From contig JAAKBF010000024.1 of NCBI GenBank assembly GCA_012656075.1, forward strand, positions 682,001-746,000: a stretch of 64,000 nt of DNA, given 5' to 3'. Origin of the DNA: Phytophthora hibernalis (lineage: Eukaryota; Oomycota; Peronosporomycetes; Peronosporales; Peronosporaceae). Under the pieces are notes generated by a model that was not told the DNA's origin, made no database searches, and was given only the letters and a program-made list of their open reading frames with translations. Shown here piece by piece: positions 47,693-57,726 of this stretch. A program made the translations under genes and the position numbers. How positions within the stretch are numbered: position 1 is the stretch's first letter; the number at the start of each line of letters is the position of its first letter.

Positions 47693-48827
47693 TTTTCCTC
47701 TTCCAGTGCTGTGATGGCTGCTCCGATATCGTGCACAAAGTTGAAGTACACGTATCGACAGTCGAACTCCATGTCGTGCCAGTAATTCACCGAAATCGTC
47801 GGGCACAATTGCGCAGCGCGATGGTACCACAACGACGGCAAGTACAGCACTTCACCAGCGTTCACCACCACTTCAATAGGGTTCAATGTGGCAGCCAACG
47901 GATACCTCTTGGTGTCAATATTCAGCGGGTCCACTGGGATCCACGGCGTGTCGCCCTTATCAGGTGACGACCAAATCTTCCAGGCAGCATATTCCGGGTA
48001 TTTCTCATGGAACCTCTCAGTGGCAACCATATCCACCACTAAATGATCCTCTTCATCGGGCTCAGGTGATTCTTCGTGACGATATCTCACAGACGAAAAC
48101 TCTCGTTCATACAAACACCCAATCGAGGACGGGGGTAACAGCGTAAAGTGCTTCTGGCCTTTCACGACGCAGTACATATTCTATAACAACACAAACCCCC
48201 AGTCAGCTCAATCCACAACTTATAACCCACAACCAACCTCACCTCGTAGTGATCTTTATGCATTGTAGACACGGCTCTTTCATCACCGATCCAGATATTC
48301 ACCGCTTCCGGTTCATTGCCGAAAGCTTCGACGGCCAATTCCATCGCTGGTGGTACTTCATCAAACAAACCCGGGAATTGTTCCCTCAAACTGTCATTTT
48401 GGTGAGAAAGGTACGGGACCCCGTCGAACGTTTCTCGGTTTTTCAACACTTCCAGAAATTCCGAAAGAGGCATGTCCCTCTCTTCCGGCATGACGAAAAC
48501 TTCTTCGTGGTGACCTGGAAGTTCCAGTACCGCGTCTCCGAAGCCAAACGGTGTGACGTCCACAGTCACCGGGTGGTCACCGGCCTTAGTAATGAGGTGG
48601 TCGTCACTTTTCCAATTGGCGATGGCCTTTTGCCACTGGGGACTCGTCATGGAATTCTGAAGCACGACCGGAACATTACGACTCACGAATTCGCGGTGGA
48701 ATTCGAGTGCAGTTAATGACGAAGCATCAATGCGACGAATTGAGTGCAGCGGAGCCCAGAAGTCTTGGGTGTCGCTCTGTAAACGACGCAGAGTCGACTG
48801 CACTTCTTCGGAACGGGAGCTCACCAT
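47644..48827 (-). CDS. JMJD7: JMJD7-like JmjC-domain hydroxylase, two exons
   Basis: Exon 1 is 48827-48243 and exon 2 is 48180-47644, with a 62-nt GT-AG intron in phase 0; about 373 residues. The start at 48827 (MVSSRSEEVQSTLRRLQ) is the first true ATG of the frame. The Fe(II)-binding HxD lies in STMHKDHYEN across the splice junction, and the distal His in YLPSLWYHRAAQ. Order and motifs match animal and plant JMJD7, a 2-oxoglutarate-dependent lysyl hydroxylase/peptidase acting on DRG-type GTPases. It is the only non-START gene in the cluster and looks intact. Substrate assignment comes from family knowledge only. Confidence 0.9.
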
Positions 48828-49360
48828 AGCCACAGCTTTTGGTTGTGTAGAACACACGAGATCTGTGACGTGGTGCGTGTCTGAAGATGCCGGTCGAGGA
48901 CGTTTGAATTGCTGCTTAATTTATTACTGTAAGAACAGTCATTATGCGTGACTGAGTTTTCATTGAGCCAACGCTACAACCGTCTCGCTGCTACGAAGAA
49001 ACCCAGACAATATTTGAGGCAAAATTTGTTCATGTAAACTACCGGTAGGATGTCGCTGCGCGTGGAAGTGGATATACATGTACCGGTACCGGAATGTGAG
49101 TTTTCAGCCAGAGTTTCTTTCAGTGGCAAGTGCTGCATGTTTTACAACTCAATCGCAAGTTTCATGAACGAATACGCCCAAGAGGACGACACGACACGCG
49201 AACTGCAATGCACGGCCACGACCAAGCGATGTTGTACACAAATCGTTTGAGCCACCAATCCTGACCGCTTTGCTCCGACTAGAGCCATACAAGAGACATT
49301 CGGCTGGTGTGCAGCATCGTAACGGTACATACCCCAACGTGTCCGTGAACTCTGCTGCCG
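48828..49360. other. Divergent intergenic region
   Basis: Lies between the JMJD7-like gene (minus) and the START/FYVE-like gene (plus), so it should hold both promoters. No specific element assigned. Confidence 0.5.
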
Positions 49361-50698
49361 ATGTCACACGAGTGGCACTTCTCAATTCCCCACCGAAACG
49401 AGATGGCTCGAGTTAACGGCGTTTACCCACCCAAGCCATTCCCACTGTCCGCATTCGATGCGGCTGCCTTCGAAACGTTAACAGATCAACTCGTAGCGGA
49501 GACTTTGCGTACACACGACGACTTTGTCGGTCAAGGACGGGTTGTCGACCTAAGCCGATGGAAACAAGTGAAGGAGAAAAACAACATGACGGCGTACCGG
49601 GCTCGAAAGCGCAGAGATCGAGTCCCGAGTGACGAGACCGAAGCGGTTGCGGCGTCACCTCAAATGCCGTCGTTTTACCCTGCAGTCGACAAGAAGTTAC
49701 AGCACGCGCTGTCCGAGACGTATCCGAGTGTCACTTTCTTGGAAGCGGACTCGGAGGACGAAATGGATGAATTCAACTACGCAGACATCATAGAGCAGAA
49801 TGTGTTGGAGAAGTCACGACCAGAGCGTGTACCGTTAGTTTTCGGCACGGGTGTAGTACCCGGTACAATCGAAGATGCAGCACTAGGTTTCCTTGCCGAC
49901 ACGGAAGCTCGAAGCCGAATCAGGAACGCGAACAGCAAAGAAGTGATCGTTGATGACATGCGCATTCTCGCTCGCATCCAAGGACCTACAGAGGACGACC
50001 CGTTCCGCTTTTTAGGGGTCAAGTGGTGTTCTCATTCGACTGCAGGTGCAGCGGGACATTTCATCAAACCTCGAGACTACCTTATCGTCGAGTCCACTGG
50101 AATGGCTCTCGATTCGGACGGTGAACGCTTCTGCTACGTGCTGAATCACTCTATCGAACTGGACGAAGTACCCGACTTCAGGAAATTTGGTCTTGTGAGG
50201 ATGAGGTTCTCCGCCTGCCATATTATCCGGCCGCATGTCACCGCTGGAGCGATTGAGATCTTCTGTCGAGGGTATATGGACACTGGTGGTAACCTGGCTG
50301 AGAGAATGTGCACCTACATGTACTGCGACGGACTCATGACAGTGCCGCAGATTGTCGAAGAGGCCTACACGAAGAAACTCATGTGGCTACTTCACGTTAA
50401 GCGCCGCGCCGAGAGGAGTCTCAGTCTGGCGTCGCTATATTTTTCCGACACGTGTCCGTGTTGTCATGACAAACTACACACGGGGTTTGCCAAGTTGCTG
50501 GAAGGTAACTCGATGTGCCACCTCTGTAGGTTAACCATTTGCCGCAAGTGTACGGCGAAGAAAACTCTACCGTTAGATGTCGGTGGACCCAAGCAGATAT
50601 CGTGGAAGACGATGGATTTCTGCCTGAGTTGCTATCTGGATGCCAAGAACATGTCGGCGTGGCAAGTCGCAATCAACACTTTGTCAGTGGCCAACTAG
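49361..50698 (+). CDS. START-like/FYVE-like zinc-finger protein, intact
   Basis: Intact frame of 445 residues from ATG 49361; a second in-frame ATG at 49403 (MARVNGVYPPKPFPL) is closer to the paralogues' start and may be the real one. N-terminal helix LTDQLVAETLRTHDDFVGQG, a WKQVKEKNNMTAYRARK motif, an acidic linker, then the START-like domain (about 150-355: GTIEDAALGFLADTEARSRI, DPFRFLGVKW, IVESTGMALDSDGERFCY). Finger from residue 365: CPCC, CHLC, TICRKC, FCLSC, eight Cys in FYVE spacing but no RHHCR motif and no N-terminal WxxD. Likely a membrane- or lipid-associated cytosolic protein; not assigned further. Confidence 0.9.
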   Translation: MSHEWHFSIPHRNEMARVNGVYPPKPFPLSAFDAAAFETLTDQLVAETLRTHDDFVGQGRVVDLSRWKQVKEKNNMTAYRARKRRDRVPSDETEAVAASPQMPSFYPAVDKKLQHALSETYPSVTFLEADSEDEMDEFNYADIIEQNVLEKSRPERVPLVFGTGVVPGTIEDAALGFLADTEARSRIRNANSKEVIVDDMRILARIQGPTEDDPFRFLGVKWCSHSTAGAAGHFIKPRDYLIVESTGMALDSDGERFCYVLNHSIELDEVPDFRKFGLVRMRFSACHIIRPHVTAGAIEIFCRGYMDTGGNLAERMCTYMYCDGLMTVPQIVEEAYTKKLMWLLHVKRRAERSLSLASLYFSDTCPCCHDKLHTGFAKLLEGNSMCHLCRLTICRKCTAKKTLPLDVGGPKQISWKTMDFCLSCYLDAKNMSAWQVAINTLSVAN

Positions 50699-51083
50699 GC
50701 ACAGAGATTAATGTACCAGTAATGATGAAGAAATAACCAAGTGGAGCTCACCGCGTTGTGATCCATGTCCAATTGTCGTCTCACCTGGTTGATGAGGAGA
50801 CTGTGATGATAATGCCGGAGGTCCCATTTTCGGTAAGTCTTCCTTCTTGGTATATCTCGGCTATCCAAGGTAGGGATTCCCTCACCTCTTGGGCGATGAG
50901 TCTTCGCGAAAGCTGAGGCAACTTGCCTGAACTTTACCTAAAAAGGCAAGTTAGGCGTGAAATTACAAGGCATTCTTCAGATCGGGCTGGCCGCACATCA
51001 TCGTGCCAACAGCCGATTGTGTACACGTATTTTGCGGATCAGTGTTCGTCACTTGCCAATTTTGCACAGAGCGCGTGGAATTC
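50699..51083. other. Intergenic, upstream region duplicated at 53011-53353
   Basis: Blocks such as TTTTCGGTAAGT and GCGTGGAATTCATGGAGCAC recur before the next gene, showing that the duplication unit includes the promoter region. Confidence 0.6.
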
Positions 51084-52452
51084 ATGGAGCACTCGGATGT
51101 CGTTTATCCTCCAATGCCGCTAACTTTGCGTGCCGAAGACGCAAAAGCGATCGAAACATTAGCTGATCGCCTTGTAGCGGAGACTCTGCACGCCAGCGAG
51201 GACTTCACCTCGCAAGGTCATGTGGTCGACCCCAGCTGCTGGAAGGTCATCAAGATGAAAGACAACATCGTCCGTACCAAGACATTTCGACAGCACACTC
51301 GTCGAGACGAGACAGACTCTGGAGTGAAGACACCGTCGTGGTTACTGCATCTCCACAAACCCCGACATTGTACCCGACAAGTGGCAGGTCTTTCGATGCC
51401 TTTCGAGGCCAAGGACTCGCCGTCCTAGATGACGATTCCGAAGAAGAGCAAAGCTACCACCACGACGACTTCGTCAAATTCGGCGCAAATGGTGGCTTTG
51501 AAACCAGTGTGCTGGAGAAGTTTCGTCCTGAAAATGTGCCAATTGTTTTCTCATCAGGAGTTTTCCGGGTAAAATTGAGGACATGACGTTTGGGTTTTTG
51601 GCCGACACGGAAGCTCGTACGCGCGTACGAAACAATGTTCACAAGGAAGTGAATGTTGAGGACATTAAAATTCTGTCCAAGATTCATGGTCCTACAGAAG
51701 ATGACCCGTTCCGATTCCTGGGAGTCAAGTGGGGTTCGTATTCGTCGAGTCGCCCTGTGGCCCTGGTTGTAAACGCCCGAGACTACTTGATAGTCCAATC
51801 GACTGGTATGGCGCTGGATTCGAACGGCCAACGCTTTTGCTACATGCTGAATCACTCGGTCGAGATGGATGATGTACCTCCGTTCCGAGAGCTCGGGAAA
51901 ATCCGAATTGCTTTCTCATCCTGCCACATCATGCGCTCTTCCGACGATGGCGAATCTGTCCAAGCTTATGCTCGGGGTTTTTGGATATTGGAGGAAACTT
52001 CAGTGCTCGTTTTGGCGCTGTCCAGTTTGCTGAAAGCGCCGTGGCAGTTCCTAAAGTTTTGGAGGGGCATACCTCAAGAAGCTGGCGTGGATGATCCACG
52101 ACCAATTGACTTTAGCACTACTACTAGTAGCGCAAGCGACAGCAACAGCAACAGCTTTAGCAGCAGTGACAGCTCAAAACTCGGGACCGATACGCTCAGC
52201 AGTTGTCCGTGCTGCCAAGGAAAACTTTCTTCCAGACTGGGAAGCTTGGTGGAGAGGAAAGCTGTCTGTCATCTCTGTCGACAGACTATTTGCCACAAGT
52301 GCACTGTGAGGAAGTCGTTGCCCCTGGAATCTTCACCCTGTCGACATATGAAGAAGAAGGACGTGGAGTGCTGCCTGAATTGCTACTTGAAGGCGAAGGG
52401 ATTGTCTGCATGGAACGTAGCAGTGGCCACACTGCTCAACGATTCGGAATAA
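51084..52452 (+). pseudogene. START-like/FYVE-like zinc-finger protein, several one-base losses
   Basis: Closest relative of the gene at 53354 and with the same start (MEHSDVVYPPMPL). Against that copy, one base is missing at about 51272, 51565 (CCC to CC), 51980 (T run), 52066 and 52110. The last three together restore the frame, so residues between 51980 and 52110 are read out of phase although the frame stays open to 52452. The finger (CPCC, CHLC, TICHKC, CCLNC) is intact, but a DFC/ECC change is seen in the last pair. Pseudogene, or an uncorrected-assembly copy of a good gene. Confidence 0.85.
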
Positions 52453-52797
52453 CTTTGTAGTACATGTAATGAATTGGTTCTGCTACCTAAGCACAAGCCA
52501 CGAGGTGAAGTGCATCTTGCACGTTTGACAATCGTTGAATCATCACCAACTGCGTGTTCGTACAAAAATCAAGGTTGAACACGTGCATGTACGCTGTATC
52601 GCCAAACGACCTGTCCTAACGGGTTACTGTTGTGCGAGCATCATTACGCTGTCACTGACTTGAGGTCATCATTGACGCGATCACGTTGAAGTGATACTTC
52701 AAGCTTGAGAACTTTTATACTAAGCTTAATAAAATTCATGACCCTGTTTGTTGCGGGCTTAAAGTACTACCGTAGAACCTACATGTAAATGGTGGGG
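52453..52797. other. Intergenic, no gene recognised
   Basis: Spacer upstream of the FYVE-domain relic. Confidence 0.5.
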
Positions 52798-53010
52798 CCA
52801 TGACAAACTACACACGGGTTGACCAAGCTGCTGGAAGGTAACTGGATGTATCACTTCTGTAGGCTAACCATTTGCCGTTAGGGCATGGCCAAAAACCACT
52901 ATTAATACTGGTACTCCGCTCGGTGGACTCATGCAAATATCGAGCATGTTTGGGATGGCAGTCGCAATCATTAGAACTTTGTCAGTAGCCGAATGAATAG
53001 GCACAAGGTA
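52798..53010 (+). pseudogene. Relic of a FYVE-like gene 3' end
   Basis: Matches the 3' end of the gene at 49361: CATGACAAACTACACACGGG, CTGCTGGAAGGTAACT, AACCATTTGCCG and, at the end, CAGTCGCAATCA..ACTTTGTCAGT. The interior is shortened. It sits upstream of the gene at 53354 just as the 49361 gene sits upstream of 51084. Confidence 0.8.
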
Positions 53011-53353
53011 ACGATGAACAAGAACCAAGTCGAGTCCACTTGGTTCTTGTTCATCGTTATTTGCTTTGGGGCACAGCGCGCAAATTTTGAAGCACTTGGT
53101 TCATGTGAGTAGTGTCCGATGGATGCAGCGTCATTTTCCGTAAGTTGTCCTCTTTGCCTATCTGAGGTTGGGGATACCCTCCCTACATCTCACCCCATCG
53201 CGAAAGTTTTGCCAAGGTCAAGTCAATTCGGCTGATTCTTGAGATCGGACTGGCGGTGCATGAATATGTTTGCGAATCGCCGATGCTCAACAGCCGATTG
53301 TATTTTGCGGCTCAGAGTTCATCACTTGCCTTTGCACACAACGCGTGGAATTC
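53011..53353. other. Intergenic, promoter region duplicated from 50699-51083
   Basis: See 50699. Also contains AACCAAGT/ACTTGGTTCTTGTTCATCGT inverted segments at about 53010-53060. Confidence 0.55.
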
Positions 53354-54724
53354 ATGGAGCACTCGGATGTCGTTTATCCTCCAATGCCGCTAACTTTGCG
53401 TGTTGAAGACGCAAAAGCAATCGAAACATTAGCCGATCGACTTGTAGCGGAGACTTTGCGCGCGAGCGAGAACTTCACCTCTCATGGTCATGTGGTCGAC
53501 CCCAGCTGCTGGAAGGTCATTAAGATGAAAGATAACATCGTCGCGTACCAAGACATTTCGACAGCACACTCGTCGAGACGAGACAGACTCTGGAGTGAAG
53601 ACACCGTCGTGGTTACTGCATCTCCACAAAACCCGACATTGTACCCGACAAGTGGCAGGTCTTTCGATGCCTTTCAAGGCCAAGGATTCACTGCCCTAGA
53701 TGACGACTCCGAAGAAGAGCAAAGCTACCACCACGACGACTTCGTCAAATTTGGAGCAAAAGGTGGCTTTGAAACCAGTGTGCTGGAGAAGTTTCGTCCT
53801 GAAAATGTGCCAATTGTTTTCTCATCAGGAGTTTTCCCGGGTAAAATTGAGGACATGGCGTTTGGGTTTTTGGCCGACACGGAAGCTCGCTCTCGAGTGC
53901 GAAACAATACCAATAAAGAAGTGATTGTCGAGAACACGAGAATTCTAGCGGAGATTCATAGTCCGACGCAAGACGACCCGTTCCGATTTTTAGGAGTCAA
54001 GTGGAGTTCACACTCGCCGAGCCGTACCGTGGCGCTGGTAGTGAAACCCCGAGACTACTTGATAGTCGAATCGACTGGTATGGCGCTGGATTCGAACGGT
54101 GGACGCTTTTGCTACATGCTGAACCATTCGATTGAGATGGACGAGGTGCCTACGTTTCGGGAGTTCGGGCAGGTTCGAATGACTTTCTCTGCCTGCCACA
54201 TCATGCGCTCCTGCGACGATGGCGAATCGGTCCAAGCTTACGCTCGAGGCTTCTTGAATATTGGAGGAAGCTTTAGTTCTCGTCTTGGCGCTATTCAATT
54301 TGCTGAAGGCCTCGTGGCAGTTCCTAAGGTTTTGGAGGAATCGTATCTCAAGAAACTGACGTGGTTGATGCGCGACCAATTGAGTTTTAGCACTACCAGC
54401 AGCACAAGCAACAGCAACGGTAACAGCTTTAGCAGCAGTGGCAGCTCAAAATTCGGGGTTGACACGTCCAGCGGTTGTTCGTGCTGTCACGGGAAATTTT
54501 CTTCCAGACTTGGAGGCTTGGTGGAGAGGAAAGCTGTCTGTCATCTCTGTCGACAGACTATTTGCCACAAGTGCACTGTGAGAAAGGCGTTGCCACTGGA
54601 ATCTTCACGCGGCCGACATATGATGAAGAAGGACATGGACTTTTGCCTAAACTGCTACTTAAAGGCGAAAAGATTGTCTCCATGGCATGTAGCAGTGGCC
54701 ACATTGTCCAAAGATTCAGCATAA
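53354..54724 (+). CDS. START-like/FYVE-like zinc-finger protein, intact
   Basis: 456 residues from ATG 53354 (MEHSDVVYPPMPLTLRVEDA); the frame is open upstream but without an ATG. Helix IETLADRLVAETLRASENF, WKVIKMKDNIVAYQ, an acidic DDDSEEEQSYHHDD linker, START-like domain (GKIEDMAFGFLADTEARSRV, DPFRFLGVKWSSH, IVESTGMALDSNGGRFCYML, YLKKLTWLM). A Ser/Asn-rich spacer precedes the finger at residue 375: CSCC, CHLC, TICHKC, FCLNC. Serves as the intact reference for the broken tandem copy at 51084. Confidence 0.9.
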   Translation: MEHSDVVYPPMPLTLRVEDAKAIETLADRLVAETLRASENFTSHGHVVDPSCWKVIKMKDNIVAYQDISTAHSSRRDRLWSEDTVVVTASPQNPTLYPTSGRSFDAFQGQGFTALDDDSEEEQSYHHDDFVKFGAKGGFETSVLEKFRPENVPIVFSSGVFPGKIEDMAFGFLADTEARSRVRNNTNKEVIVENTRILAEIHSPTQDDPFRFLGVKWSSHSPSRTVALVVKPRDYLIVESTGMALDSNGGRFCYMLNHSIEMDEVPTFREFGQVRMTFSACHIMRSCDDGESVQAYARGFLNIGGSFSSRLGAIQFAEGLVAVPKVLEESYLKKLTWLMRDQLSFSTTSSTSNSNGNSFSSSGSSKFGVDTSSGCSCCHGKFSSRLGGLVERKAVCHLCRQTICHKCTVRKALPLESSRGRHMMKKDMDFCLNCYLKAKRLSPWHVAVATLSKDSA

Positions 54725-55046
54725 CATAGAGTACATCTAATGAATAAAATATCGATTCTTGAGATCGATCAACCAGCAAAGTAAAGGTGTTTGTTACCCA
54801 TGCATAAGGCCACGGACATTTTACATGCCCGGTAAAGGTTGGATCACCAACAAGTGCTTGTTCGCTCAAAAATGTCAACGTTGTGGAGACATTACTGACA
54901 TGATCACGTCGAAGTGTGAAACTATTTTTAATACGGAAAGCACCAAGTGTTTCATGGTCATGTTTGTTGCGGTGAGCTTAAAAGTACTAGAACCTATCTG
55001 GTGTGGCTATTTGTCGAGCTAGAATAATTGGTAGCCGAGTGTCTGC
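54725..55046. other. Convergent intergenic region
   Basis: Lies between the plus-strand gene ending at 54724 and the minus-strand gene ending at 55047; should contain both 3' ends. Nothing else seen. Confidence 0.5.
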
Positions 55047-56346
55047 CTACGACTTAGGCAGAGTTGCCACCCCGACTTTCCATGCCGACAACTTCTTCGC
55101 CTTGAGGTAGCAGTTCAAGCAAAACTCGAGGCTCTTTTTGCTCTGCGAGTCGAGCGTCAAGTTCTTCTTGACGGTGCATTTCTTGCAAACCTTACGTCTG
55201 CACAAGAAGCACGTCGTACTGCTCTCCAACAACTTCTTGAAACCTCTGGTTGGTAACTTGTGACAGCACGCGCAGCCTTCGTGTTTATCGTCCTCCTCAG
55301 TGTTTTGACGCCGCGCGTACTGCGCACAAACCACGCGAGCTTCTTCAAGTACGACTCCTCCACGATCTGACCAGTGCCGAGCATTTCTTCACAGAACAAT
55401 TGTGTCGACGCGAGCATGCTGAAGTGGCCACCGGGGTTACAGTATCCGCGGAAGTAGACCTCCACCTCTCCTTGACTGTTGTACGGCCGCACGATACGAC
55501 AGCTCGACGTACGCAGACGCACCAGTCCATGCTTCCGGAACTCCGGTACCTCTTCCACGTCAATAGAGTGGCTCAACAAGTAGCACACTCGTTCACCATT
55601 CGAGTCCAGAGTCATGCCCGTGGACTCGATCACCACCACATCACGGGGTTTAGACACCACTGCTCCGGCACGACCGGACGAATAGGAGCTCCATTTGATC
55701 CCGAGGAACCGGAACGGGTCTTGCTGACTGGGACCGCGGATCTGCGCCAGGATGCGCAGCTCCTTGATGTTGACGTCCTTGCTCGTCATGGCGCGCATGA
55801 CGCTACGCTCCTCCGTGTCGGCCAGAAACCCGAGTCCGGCGTCTTCCACGGTTCCTGGGATCACGCCGCAGCCGAAAACCATGGGGGTGTTGGGTGGTCG
55901 CGACTTGGCGATCACGCTCTGTTCACCATCGACGCGACTGCTTTCGTAGTAGTCCGAGCCTGTGTACGAGGAACCGTCGTCCTGCGAAGACTCGTACGAT
56001 AAGTGCGTGCGACTGCGGCCCATCAAGTCGCTCAAAGAGCTGTCGGCCGAGTAGAGTTTCGGTCGGTGCACGAACGAAGACTCGACCGGTTCTTCGGTCG
56101 CGAGGCGTTCGCGACGCGCGCGCCGGGACCGAGACCGGTACGCCGTCATGCTGCCTTTCTCATGGACCGGTTTCCACCGTTCCGCGTCGATGGACCGACG
56201 GTCGGCGATGAAGTCCTCGCTGGCCTGGATGGCCTCGGCCACCAGTTGGTCGGCCAATGTCTCAAACTGCTCCGTGTCTGTGCGCGTGAGCACGAGCTCC
56301 CGCGGCGGGAAGACGTGTCCGGCGTCCCAAGAATCTCGAACCTCAT
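55047..56346 (-). pseudogene. START-like/FYVE-like zinc-finger protein, frameshifted at both ends
   Basis: The long middle frame (56380-55157) has no ATG before the START region's upstream motif GSMTAYRSRSRR. An ATG at 56346 (MRFEILGTPD) lies in another frame and would connect with one base added near HVFPPRELV, as in paralogues. The START-like domain is intact (GTVEDAGLGFLADTEERS, DPFRFLGIKWSSY, VIESTGMTLDSNGERVCY). After LAWFVR the frame shifts at about 55325; the finger (CACC, CFLCRRKVCKKC, FCLNC) is in the next frame to 55047. Confidence 0.75.
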
Positions 56347-57726
56347 GCTGTCCGAGCTGGTGAGAGAGGAAGTGGGCCAAGGTTACTTCCTGCTTACGGA
56401 TCGGTCCGTCCTCGTGTCATGCAAAAGTTGAAGAGACCGCGGGCTTTTACAGCCAAGTACAGGGAGTCTTCAAGTGGGATCGGGGCTCGCCCGTTGTGGC
56501 GTCGCGCGCGACTTGCAGGGAATAAGAGATGTAGAAATCGGTCTCCGTTGACTGGGACACCCGCTGCTCAGCGGCGGAGAAACGAGGCTCGGGCTCCGAA
56601 GGATAGGGACACGGGTCCGTGCCAATAAGCTGGCGCAGTATGGCCGCGTGGACGCCTCTGCGGCGCTACGTCGCGACGACTAAGTGGAAGGGTCATGGCC
56701 AGGGTCCAGCACCCGCCAGATGTGCCGCTTGATGAGTGCTTTGGCCGGCTGGAGTGCCAAATGCGGCCTTGCTTGGCGACGAGGACCCCAACCTTTCCAC
56801 TACATTGGCCAGACGGCGGTGGCTGATCAACTGGATTGGCCGTGTTAGCACTTAGACCACTACGCTGACGTTGCATATGATACCATGTTCACGGCGGTGC
56901 CGGCATCTGGCAGGTAATGGAACGGGGCGACACCGCACCGAGAGTCAAGGCGTCGGCTTGAAACGAGAAGGTTTCCAGACCAAACTGCTGTCGGACGGAG
57001 CAACTTGAGACAAAGGGGTCCGGCAATATTTGGTGCCATCAAGATGGTGCTCCGAGAAAGTAAACCTGGTTGTGTCAAGCGTACCGGTATGTAAACCTGG
57101 TTGGTTTACATACCGGTACGCTTGACACTCTTCTTGATGGGCTCACCGTTGGTGAATCACCGATTCTTTCGCGCCTCTCCCTCTCCTCCGAGGAGTCCTC
57201 GAGGTGTTCCGAGTCATTGGAAGACTCAACGCAGAGTGGATATCCACCGTCGCCAAAGAGCCTTTACGCGTGCACATTTCGAGATATTATAATACGAGGT
57301 ACAGGTATCCATACCTCGTCAACATGGGATAGACGAGTGGTTGGCGCGCGCTTCCTGGATATGGCTCACCGCAGCCAGATACTGTACAGTATTGGATACG
57401 GTATCCGCAAGCCACCTTCACCGACGATTGCGCTTTAACAACCTTGATGCACTCGGTTGATGTGTCCTGTGTTTTCTGGTGTATCGGCGCCGCTCTCTGA
57501 TAGAAAGGGACGCTTGACTGCTCCAACTTGGAGACCTCAACACTCGAACACCGCACTGCGGTGCCACTGCTACTATTTCGGTGGATACATGTAGACTGCT
57601 GGACAAGATATTGTGAGAGGGTGACTTGCTTTGGCTCTTAAAAATACGATGGCTCGGGGCCTCTAGTCAATTCGTTCTGCTCCCGTAATGGCCCCACTCA
57701 CTAGTCTATCACTTTGTACTTCTGGT
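56347..57726. other. Intergenic with a large hairpin, possible retroelement scrap
   Basis: Contains the hairpin at 57072-57128. The GC-rich part 56440-57060 has long open frames on the minus strand but no convincing gag or pol motif. Confidence 0.45.
57072..57128. repeat. Perfect 26-bp inverted repeat, 5-nt loop
   Basis: GTGTCAAGCGTACCGGTATG continues to 57097 and is exactly complementary to 57103-57128. Confidence 0.95.

Noticed and set aside
50836..51083. 5' UTR intron before 51084 and 53354 (conserved GTAAGT)
   Set aside because: The candidate acceptor CACAG at 51071 is not conserved before 53354, so splicing is unsupported.
55250..56002. 250-codon plus-strand open frame
   Set aside because: Antisense shadow of the GC-rich START/FYVE-like gene at 55047-56346; no domain. 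The same holds for 36924-37354 minus and 58638-59342 plus.
56440..57060. Possible Gypsy 5' region (open minus-strand frame, TGGTGCCATC-like primer-site sequence)
   Set aside because: No LTR pair, zinc knuckle or pol motif could be found; the resemblance is too weak.
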